Translations under genes and position numbers: made by a program
Notes under the pieces: generated by a model
Database searches by the model: none
Told to the model about the DNA's origin: nothing
What the model saw: the letters and a program-made list of their open reading frames with translations, nothing else
Shown here: piece by piece, positions 55,800-64,000 of the stretch
Layout of the letters: each line of letters starts with the position of its first letter
Position numbering within the stretch: position 1 is the stretch's first letter
DNA from: Symbiodinium kawagutii
Lineage: Eukaryota > Sar > Dinophyceae > Suessiales > Symbiodiniaceae
Reading direction: 5' to 3'
Assembly (NCBI GenBank): GCA_009767595.1
Contig: VSDK01010190.1
Coordinates: forward strand, 76,813 to 140,812
DNA length: 64,000 nucleotides

Positions 55800-56990
55800 G
55801 ATGGATAAATGGTGGTGGAGCCGTTGGTTTATAGTTAGTTCAATGGATCCTAATGGTTCATACTAGTTGACTAATGTTTAGGGAACGGTTGATGGGTCAA
55901 ACTGGTTGCCGTTCGAAATGGTCAGTTTATGAATAGCTGATGGTTGATCTGATGAGAAGCAAGAGCTGATTAAGCAGCAAATTCTTGCCAGCTGTTTAAC
56001 GAGCAATTTCACAATGATCATTCTCTAATGATGTTTAGGTTCTTCTTTACAGGAAAAGGGATGATGGTCAATTTGTGGTTGGGCAAGGGTTGGCCATGGT
56101 TGGTAGTGGGGGTGAGTGAGAAGGTGGTGAGATGATGGTTGATGCTGGCCGGATTTGGTTTGCACACGCAAGTACTGCTTAGTGAGATTTCTAAACCTCA
56201 ACCATCAAATCGCACAAGCAGTAGCAAGATGGATAGACCCAAAAGAAAACCCGCTCAAGATGGGTGCATCCTTGGCCATGGTACCAACTAGCTTCACACA
56301 TTGATGACTGTTCAATACACAGCCAAATCTGTCTAGGATAGAGGTACCTGGACTTTTTGGAAATCCACTGTGCATTGCTGAACACTTGCAATCATGCGTA
56401 CATACAGCCAGACCTGCTGATGAAAACTGTGACATGATGATAATTTGATCTACTCTTTTGTACATAGCCGGCTGGATCACCGTCTCTACAGCTGGGAAAA
56501 ACTCTAGAAATGGCAGCTATGTAGCTTACCAAAGGGTAGATCGCTATGAAGCATTTTATGAAGCGCAATTGCCCATTATGAATCTTCACTTCGGGGCCTC
56601 ATCAGTAAACCATCGATCAGCCAGAAACTGGATAACACTCATGATGCTTGGTCATTGTTGGATGAGTTCCATGCTAGTTACCAATCGTTGGATATTGACC
56701 ATTACTAGTTTGTTTGTCAACCGTTATCATAGGTAGATCAAACGTTAGCAACTGACATAATCAACCATTTCCCACTATCACATAACATTATCGTCAACCA
56801 GAAACCATGCACTAGTGATCTTAGAATCAACCATGATTAATCATCATCAACTCATCAACCACTGTCAACCATCATCCACCACATAACCAACCACTATGAA
56901 CCAATCATTATTCACCAACCATTGTCAACCAACCGTGAACCATGCTAAATCCACCAGTCTGAACAGCCTCCCAACCACCATTGGCAACGA
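55800..56990. other. Exon-free intron stretch
   Basis: GATGGTTGATGG-rich at first, AACCATCA-rich from about 56750. Open frames near 56200-56600 exist on both strands without clear splice pairs. Confidence 0.45.
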
Positions 56991-57017
56991 CGCTCACTCC
57001 CAAGCTTCAGCGTTGAG

Positions 57018-57108
57018 GCAAAGAGACGTTACTGGACTTAGATCCCGAGACCAAGCAGTGCGCAGTCGATGGCGACGGTGGCAACCAACAAGCAGCAGCC
57101 AAGAACTT
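57018..57108 (+). CDS. Exon
   Basis: Acceptor AGCGTTGAG and donor AAGAACTT/GTGGTT, phase 1 to 2. It reads KETLLDLDPETKQCAVDGDG then GNQQAAAKN. Matches neighbours in phase. The competing frame (SALRQRDVTGLRSRDQAV) is open but gives no join. Confidence 0.65.
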
Positions 57109-58105
57109 GTGGTTTCATATGGTTATAAAACGCGTTACAGCAGTTGTTCTTAGTTATTCGATTGTTTGTTGATTACGATGGTTATGACATTCATTTTTAC
57201 TTATAGTGATGAATAGTTTCAATGAGTATAGTGGTTATAGCAGTTTCTATTAATTAATACTAGTAGTTAGAATGATTAGAATGCTTATAATGCGTGTTCT
57301 TTGAAAGCTTTGGTTATAATGGTTATTGTTATTGTATAATAGTTATAAGGGTTATATCTGGTTGTGGTGATCATCGAAAAGAAGCACATTGGATCATTCA
57401 TAGTTGTAACCCATATCTTCTAATTGTTGGCTTAATGATGGTCATGATGGTTACTGATGTTTTTTAGTTATTGCTACAAATAGTTCCTTACTTGGCTCAT
57501 GATGACTAAACTATGGTTGCGTCATGGTGTGGTAAAATGATGGCTAAATGATGGTGAAATGATGGTCATAAAATTGTGCATGATATGATCATCCAATATT
57601 TGGCCGACACTACAAGCAACGAAGACTTATATGACTCTACGTGTTGAGAAAGACCAGTGGGATAGACAACAGGTAGCTACATAACACCAAGCAACAGGTT
57701 AACAATCACCTCACAAATGATACATGTTTACATTGACGGGTGTTCACTTTTGTCTCGCATGATTTGTCACAGCTGCATGGCTCACAAGCTTTCTGTTGCT
57801 GCTGGTTCTTCTGCTGCCGCTGGTGGTTCTGCTGCTGCTGATTATTATTGATACCTGCGCCAAACCTGCCTCTAGGACACCAGCTGAGTACGGAATGCTA
57901 CAGAGAAGCACAAGGTGCATATGCCTACGGGAAGAAACACTCATCACAAGCATTCAATTCAGCATTCTGCTGGGATCTTTCCATTTGTAAGTAATGATCA
58001 GCCATCCTTTTCCCTTATGCTTGTCCATTCTTTAAGCATAGCATGGTATGCCATCTTGAAACATGTCTCAACCCTAGTCACACTGTATGATCTCACCATC
58101 CTCAG

Positions 58106-58218
58106 GGATGAGAACCAGCAACACCCAACGGCGCCCCCCATGAGGTACGAGATGACTGGATTGCAACCCGATACGAACTACGAGTTCCGCCTTCGTTTGG
58201 AGAGCCGCGCTGGGGCAG
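58106..58218 (+). CDS. Exon, core of an FN3 domain
   Basis: Acceptor CACCATCCTCAG, phase 2 in. It reads DENQQHPTAPPMRYEMTGLQ then PDTNYEFRLRLESRAGAG. The run TGLQPDTNYEFRLRLES is the FN3 signature (L-x-P-x-T-x-Y and alternating F strand). The donor is either the GC site GGGGCAG/GCGGAA (phase 1, fits the next exon) or CCAA/GTTCTG at 58232 (phase 0). Confidence 0.9.
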
Positions 58219-58953
58219 GCGGAAGCTGCCAAGTTCTGCCAAGCCGTGCTTGTGTGTGTGGTGTGGTCCAATCTGTGTCAGAATCATTTTAAAATGACCA
58301 ACCATGAAGAGTGGTAGACTAATCCTTGCGTGATATAATTAGTCATTATCAAGATATATGACTACCACAGAATTCTATATATCAGGAGTTATTATCATGA
58401 AAAACTAATAACTACATAGTATAATAGTCATTATACTGTTCAAATTGTTGATTTCTAATAGTCATTGTACCGTTGAATGGATTGTAAATGAACCATTATC
58501 AACCATGAAATGACTATCATCCTTTAGACAATCATTCTACCCAAGATTATGAATGAAACGTAGACAATGATCATAGTGAAATTGGCAACTTTCCAATGCA
58601 CAATCATTCTACTAGATGAATCTGTTGGTGATACAGTGATATGATGTGATATGATCATTTGGATTCATTTGGCACAACGCATTACAATGCACCAACAATT
58701 TTGTAACCATTCGGCTGAGATTTGACTCGACAGAGCCAAAATGAATAACATCAACATCTACTAGCCACTCATTTGACTACCGTCATTTCCAGCCAAAATT
58801 CTAGATCTAGTCACCATTCTTAACCAGATCTAACCTTCTTACTAAACATAGTTTCATAGCATAGTTTCTACTAACTCTAACCAGTACTAACCACAGCTAC
58901 TAACCACATCTAAGCCTAACCATAGCCCCATCATCTAACCAGCGCCTCACCAG

Positions 58954-59062
58954 GCCGCGAAGCCACCTGCCGCTGCCGCACCAACGCGCGGACCTCGCAG
59001 CCCTTGAAGCTTGGAGCGCAGCGACTCGCAAAGGTCGGTTGGGGCGAGGCGGTACTCGTCCA
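58954..59062 (+). CDS. Exon, end of an FN3 domain
   Basis: Acceptor CCTCACCAG and donor GTCCA/GTGGCT, phase 1 to 2. It reads REATCRCRTNARTSQPLKLG, then AQRLAKVGWGEAVLV. The stretch VGWGEAVLVQ resembles FN3 G strands. Two other frames are partly open. Confidence 0.7.
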
Positions 59063-60270
59063 GTGGCTACGATGTAAGGCGGTTGTAATGGAAAAGTGGT
59101 AGCTATGATGTAATCTTTTTAAGTATCTTATGTAATATTGTAGTGGTGAAGTAGCTATGATGCTGGGAAGAATGATCATAGCTATGTTTTGTGGTTGGCG
59201 ACGATAATTTTAGGTAGTTGATGGTTGGTTATGGATGTTTTGAATGATGCAACGTGATAGCTACGAGCAGATTATATTAGCAGTGGTTGCTGAACTCATG
59301 CGATACATGATGGTTGGTGTCGTAATGACCAGTGGATGATGCTGTCAGCGGTGTTTGAGCCAATCGATGGCCCATTCATCGTTAGTTTTGGGGATTACAT
59401 TTTATAGCAATCGGTGAGCAATTCACTTAGTGGTGGCTTGTGGATGGTTGTGGTTTATTGGTGGTTAACTTGATAGTTAATGATGAATAATGTCGATTAT
59501 TGATGCTGAAAATGATAGTTCTTAGTGGTCAATCATGATGCATGGTGATGAATGATAGTTACTTGATGGCTAATTGATGCTAATCCATAGCCAATTGTTA
59601 CTTAGCAATGGTTTGAAATGATTGGTGAAATAGCACATTGACGGCAAATGATGATTGGTAATTAATTAATGGTGGTTGCTATTGTTTAGGTTATCAGCAG
59701 ATGGTTGGCAATGCTGGTCAACTGATGGTTGCTTGATGGTTAATCGATGGTTAACGATGAGCAACGGTTGATGAGTGGTTCATTTACGATAGTCATCATT
59801 TTTGATGGTTCATAGATACAGTAACAGATGGCCAATCTATCTTCAATGATGGATTGATGATTGATGATTGTCATTGACGCTTAAGAATTTTATGCCACTG
59901 GTTAACAACGGGTTCACACATGTTCATGATGTTTGACAGTGGTTGACGGCTGATGATGCTAACCGTTCCGGGTTCAGAATGGTAAGCAAGTGTTTCAAAA
60001 TCGATTAATGGATCGTTATACAGGTTCATGGCGATAACTAGGACCGTGGATGAAATGATTGATGATGGTTGCCAGTGGTGGGAATCATGCGGGTTTTAAT
60101 CGTCAGTGACAACAATGGTACATAATGAACCAAGGCTGCGCCACATACGCCAACTGGTAGGGTATCGGTTAGTTGTTCTGGCTTTGGTTGCACCACTTCT
60201 TGTAGCTACTTAGCTCCCCCTTTCAAGGGTATGGGAATACCCCTGGCTCCCTAGCTCCTTCCTAAGCAGC
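59063..60270. repeat. TGATGGTT-rich intron start
   Basis: More than 1 kb of GATGGTT, GGTTGATG and TAATGG words following the exon at 58954. No exon recognised before 60.2 kb. Confidence 0.7.
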
Positions 60271-60273
60271 TTA

Positions 60274-60540
60274 GTGTTTGCCCAGTGGTCAATGGTGGAT
60301 TCACTTCATTTCACTTCGTTCCTGAAGTATGGAACACCCGAAGCATGGGCATGTTTAAAGGGTTTTAAAGGGGTTCCATGCATGCTTGCGGGGTCTTTTC
60401 CTGCGGAACTTATATATACCAAGAAAACCTCCTTACGTGAATCATCGCTGCTGACACCGTCAGATCTCGGGTTTGATGCAGATGTTGGCTTGGCTGTTGA
60501 CTTGTTTTGGTCGGTCGACCAATCCGGCACTCAAAAGTGA
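60274..60540 (+). other. Open frame, possible exon
   Basis: An 88-codon frame containing FKGVPCMLAGSFPAELIYTK and TPSDLGFDADVGLAVDLFWS. It looks protein-like, but the reverse strand is open over the same range (for example SAGKDPASMHGTPLKPFKHA) and no splice pair is clear. It lies between two FN3 exons that already match in phase. Confidence 0.35.
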
Positions 60541-60653
60541 CAGTTGTTGGCTGGCGAATTGGTATCTTCTCTCGATGGTGGCAACCAATGGTGATATGAA
60601 GCATGAGGATAACAACCAACGGTCAATTAGCTCGTTATACAATCAATATGGTA

Positions 60654-60763
60654 GTTTCTCAAAATAGGGGACCCAAAAAATGCTGGTTTATTTTGGAAAT
60701 GATGAATAAACTCGATGATCTCGATGATTTGGAGGTACCCCTGACAAACATCCAGAGAAACAT
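60654..60763. mobile_element. MITE-like family A element
   Basis: GTTTCTCAAAATAGGGGACC start, GATGATTTGGAGG inner word, CAGAGAAACATCC end. Confidence 0.6.
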
Positions 60764-60836
60764 CCACGTGGTCATAGCCCTTGGTTGAAGCCACGATGAT
60801 CAGTGCTATTCCGATGATCGGTTGATCAGCTTCGAG

Positions 60837-60921
60837 GAATGTGACGAGCGCGGGCGCATCCACGACCTACGTGGACCTGCAGTGGCGTGCGCCCGAGGCG
60901 GGACTGCATAACGCAACTGCG
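60837..60921 (+). CDS. Exon, start of an FN3 domain
   Basis: Acceptor AGCTTCGAG and donor ACTGCG/GTGCTT, phase 2 to 0. It reads NVTSAGASTTYVDLQWRAPE then AGLHNATA. The run STTYVDLQWRAPE is the B strand with the conserved FN3 tryptophan and following proline. About 85% G/C third positions. Confidence 0.9.
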
Positions 60922-61416
60922 GTGCTTACAGGGCCATGCTTTGGCCATGTTTGGCCATCTTTGGGCGGTGGTTGATGGTTATCGCTGGTCATTGCTGGTC
61001 ATTGCTGGTCATTGATCATGGCTTCGAAATTGGTTAATGATGGTTGAGGCCGAACGATTCGGGAAAGCTTCATGATGGTTGATCGACCAAATCATATGAT
61101 CATGAGCTAACCAGCACGAAGTACCCATCACTGTGAGCTAAAGTATGTCTATAAGATTGGCCAACATATTTATGCCACAATAATTATCTAAATTAGTTTG
61201 ACCCGTGTCTGTACGTGTTTCACAATACGATGGTTTCATTTGAACTACGGTGTTGTATGTTCACATTGTTATCTCTAATATCTTACAAATGACGTAGTTA
61301 TTTGTGTTGCACGCAATAAGCATCACTACTTGTATGTGTTTCATGATTAAAAACAATTTTTTCTCGTAGCAAATCACTGTGATGATCAGCTGTGCTGGTG
61401 AATCGAGTCTCGCGAG

Positions 61417-61473
61417 GTGGTTGGCAACGAGCGGACGCAAGACCGCTGGCAGTCCTTTGTCACGCACGGCCCT
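61417..61473 (+). CDS. Exon, FN3 interior
   Basis: Acceptor TCTCGCGAG and donor GGCCCT/GTGGAT, phase 0 to 0. It reads VVGNERTQDRWQSFVTHGP. The position between an FN3 start and an FN3 end suggests the C-D-E strands. Confidence 0.75.
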
Positions 61474-61670
61474 GTGGATCAATAAGGGTGTAATAGTGAT
61501 GGTTAACAAAGGTGCTTAAGGATAGTGAAACTGGCGACTCAATGTTGGTTAATGATGGTTCTTGATGATGACCAATGATGATTGATCAGGGTTACTTGAT
61601 GGTTAGCTGCTCGTCAATCGATGGTGAAACTGGCGGTTCATGACGACTAGTTCATGGTCATGGTCTCAAG

Positions 61671-61763
61671 ACGCTGCTCGTGGCCGTGGTACACCCTGCT
61701 GCAACAGAACATTGTGGGACAACCTGCATGGGGATGCCACGGGAACCGATCTGCGAAGCAACC
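61671..61763 (+). CDS. Exon candidate, FN3 interior
   Basis: Acceptor GGTCTCAAG and donor GCAACC/GTTGAG, phase 0 to 0. It reads TLLVAVVHPAATEHCGTTCM then GMPREPICEAT. TLLVAVV could be an F strand. It leaves a 37-base intron before the next exon; the alternative plus frame (SRRCSWPWYTLLQQNIVGQP) is open throughout. Confidence 0.5.
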
Positions 61764-61800
61764 GTTGAGGCTCCCTGAGCTCAACTCTGGGACCTGTCAG

Positions 61801-61884
61801 TGTAATGCGAAAAGAGACTGGGAATGGGATGAATCGACTTCGATTGGTTTTCGGCTTCGATTCGCAGCCATGTTTGAACGAGCG
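61801..61884 (+). CDS. Exon, FN3 F strand
   Basis: Acceptor GACCTGTCAG and donor GAGCG/GTGTCC, phase 0 to 0. It reads CNAKRDWEWDESTSIGFRLR then FAAMFERA. GFRLRFAAM is FN3-like. Confidence 0.7.
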
Positions 61885-62704
61885 GTGTCCCAACGCGGAT
61901 GCTCCAAATGATCAACCACCGCTGTCATTCGTTGGAGGCCACGGCGTTGTTGGTGTGTAATACTCACCATCAATTAAGCTCTGGCAAACTACCCTAGAAG
62001 TGGAAAATCCGCCATTTTGTAGCTGGTTGACCTTGAAAGGCATTGTGTGTTTTGGCACAACTAGGCTAGTCTACCTGAGGCTCTCTTTGCAAATAGTTCA
62101 AAGCTTCAAACACTTTAGCCATTGCCAGAGAAGGAAACCAGCCAACAGTTCGTCTTGGCCATGCTGACTTGACACGCTTTATCCGTTTGCAACAACATAT
62201 TTGCTAGTATCAGGCATTTTTTACCGATATGAATATGTATCAACCATTTCTGGTTGAGTGGCGATAGTGCATGCTTAGCAAATAATTCATTATTGGCTAC
62301 TTATCAACCACTCTGAGCTGTGATCAGTATTATCCGCAGTCTTACAGGAACCGCTATGAACCATTCTCGTGATTGTTGACCTTATTCTTAACCACCATGT
62401 TCGTAAATAACATTTGCAGCAACATGAAGTAGTAGAAACTATGATCATCCCACTATTGCTGACGACCAACCAGCACTTCCAAGCATCAGCCATCACGAAC
62501 CATCACTTCATCACCTACATGAACCCATGATGTGACATGAAGTTCACTGTGACCACAGGTAACCACCATCATTTACCATTGATCAACCACTTCTGAAACC
62601 ACTTCTGAACCATCATTCACCACCATCATTCCCATGGCTTCACCACCATTAGAAATCACCCCCCATGATTCTAGCCATGGGAATCACCGGAATCACCCTC
62701 CGAG

Positions 62705-62746
62705 GTTGGGCACCGAACGGATCGTCCGCCGGGGATGCCCAGACCG
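62705..62746 (+). CDS. Exon, FN3 linker
   Basis: Acceptor CACCCTCCGAG and donor AGACCG/GTCAGT, phase 0 to 0. It reads VGHRTDRPPGMPRP. The PPGMPRP sequence is typical of the junction between FN3 domains. Preceded by a very pure ACCATCATT intron end (62460-62650). Confidence 0.7.
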
Positions 62747-62749
62747 GTC

Positions 62750-63600
62750 AGTTTCCGGGGAGAACCATGGAGGTTGGTAGCATCCAGTAGCTATGAACCC
62801 CTGATTCATGATGATCATGTTGAATAACAGTAGGATGAGCGACGTTATCATTTGTTCATGATTAATAGCTATAGCATTTAGAAATTCTGATCATGATGAA
62901 TGGATGATTGGTAGCATTTAGCAGCTATCAATGGCTAATAACTGTATATGATTAACTATTTTTGGCTGTTGACCCAGATTTCCAATCATGATGATTAGAT
63001 TATTAGCAGTCATTCTTAGCTATTAGTAGTTTGCCATTAGCCATAAATCTGGGGTTAATCATGATTAATTATTAATAGCTAGGAGCTCAGCTATTACTGG
63101 ATATGAACCCAACATAAGGTAATGATAACAATCTCGCATGATCATTTCAACCATCTCAATAAGTTAGCCATTCATCACTGGGAGAATGGCCAATGATACA
63201 GAGTTGACGCATATCTGAGGAACATTGGACCCATGATAACTATTTGCCATTCACCGGGACAATGGCTCATGATTGGGATAGTAGTCGGGTATTGGGACAA
63301 TGATGCTGTTTTCTGTGATCACTACTTCATGATGATTTCAGGTCTCTAATGATCAACAAAATGATAGCTGAATGGCTAATGTTGTCTCTAAATATTGTTT
63401 GCATGAACCGCCACCATTCTTAATTAACCATGAAGCTTTACGACAAACCGTATCCTTAACTTCAGCAGCTGTTCATCCTCAACTTCAAGTTGTTCAAATT
63501 GCCTAAATGATGCTCAGTTACTAATTCATTGATTAGTAATTGCCTTCTTAATGATATTTATGGGGGTTAATCCACATTTCATGGTGCTGAAACGGATGCT
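62750..63600. other. Exon-free intron stretch
   Basis: TGATGAT, TTAGCAGC and AACCATC words without a supported exon. One FN3 piece (B strand) should lie between the linker at 62705 and the strand at 63670, so an exon may be missed. Confidence 0.4.
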
Positions 63601-63669
63601 TTTCACCACCAGCCTTCAGCTGTTCCTACCCTTCCCCCGTGTTTTTTTCCGGTGCCCCGGTGCTATGAG

Positions 63670-63790
63670 GCTACGAGGCGCTGCTGTCCATCGCAGAGGC
63701 CGCGGCCAAGGAGCGCAAGTCCTTGCTGAAGAGCGCCGAGCTCAGCGAAGCCCATCCTCAGAGCGGAACCAAAGGACTAATACTGAGAAG
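63670..63790 (+). CDS. Exon, FN3 strand followed by a charged helix
   Basis: Acceptor GCTATGAG after a pyrimidine-rich stretch; phase 1 in. It reads YEALLSIAEAAAKERKSLLK then SAELSEAHPQSG. YEALLSIAE resembles an FN3 C strand. The donor could be CTGAGAAG/GTTTGA at 63790 or an earlier GA or GC site, because codon bias fades after 63765. Confidence 0.65.
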
Positions 63791-64000
63791 GTTTGATTAA
63801 TACTAATAGGTTGGCTAACTAATAAGGTCCAATAGGACTAATACTAAGAAGCGGAGCTGACCAAGCTTTGATGAAGCTTTGATGAAGCTGTTGTCAATGT
63901 TTTAAGCCTGTCAAATAAGGATGAATAGTAAGCGTGGAACCGCCAATCTGTAAACAGCTAGGTTTTAGCAGTAAGGGATTGCGGAGTGCCAATTGCAAAT

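Larger units (their letters stand above)
1943..63790 (+). other. Intron-rich plus-strand coding region (one giant gene or a few)
   Basis: Span covered by the exon candidates listed separately. Exons are 20-160 bases long, GC-rich, with G/C-biased third positions, and most have an AG before and a GT (occasionally GC) after. Many adjacent exons have matching phases. Introns are mostly 0.1-1.5 kb and consist of degenerate TGATGGTT (5' part) and AACCATCA (3' part) words, with inserted minisatellites and MITE-like elements. The 5' end, the last exon and any poly(A) site were not identified. The downstream part is FN3-like; the middle part is hydrophobic. One or more gene borders may be hidden inside, for instance at the TAG at 17807 or in the repeat block at 46.6-48.8 kb. 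Confidence 0.6.

Overview
The window looks like nuclear DNA of a dinoflagellate, most likely a Symbiodiniaceae alga. The grounds are: short GC-rich coding islands of 20-160 bases with strongly G/C third codon positions; long AT-richer introns filled with degenerate AACCATCA / TGATGGTT words; GT and possibly GC donors with AG acceptors; and a tandem array (47.7-48.5 kb) whose reverse strand reads an ARSTF-type repeat that I remember from Symbiodinium gene models (recollection, not a search). No bacterial-type gene, rRNA, tRNA or CRISPR was recognised.

The main content is a plus-strand, very intron-rich coding unit that can be followed from about 1.9 kb to the right-hand end (about 63.8 kb). 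I read about 80 exon candidates. For many neighbours the splice phases agree, for example 3645-4417, 27490-28572, 31263-32839, 35974-36632, 45332-45710, 51389-51808 and 57018-59062. I cannot tell whether this is one gene of more than 60 kb or a few co-oriented genes. Both ends appear to lie outside the window. Phases were partly used to choose boundaries, so they are support and not proof.

Layout: 0-1.5 kb purine/pyrimidine tandem array; 1.9-11.5 kb first exons, with possible membrane segments near 2.0-2.4 kb and a cysteine-rich stretch at 4.06-4.42 kb; 12-14 kb GAT-rich tract and a 120-150 bp minisatellite; 14-16.3 kb GC-rich island with long open frames, a diverged duplication and an assembly gap; 17.7-30 kb exons of unknown family; 30-40.6 kb exons with many hydrophobic segments, suggesting a multi-pass membrane part; 41-46.6 kb exons of unknown family; 47-48.5 kb (TCTA)n and the ARSTF array; 48.8-52 kb more exons; 52.5-63.8 kb exons reading as fibronectin type III (FN3) repeats.

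The most unusual structure is in the introns. The 5' part of many introns is rich in TGATGGTT-type words and the 3' part in the complementary AACCATCA words, so exons are typically preceded by CCATCA-rich and followed by TGATGG-rich DNA. Long introns could therefore fold back on themselves and bring their splice sites together. Two dispersed inverted-repeat (MITE-like) families, several minisatellites and a few candidate ultra-short introns (30-41 nt) are also present. Gene function beyond FN3 and hydrophobic segments is unknown, and no gene symbol is assigned.
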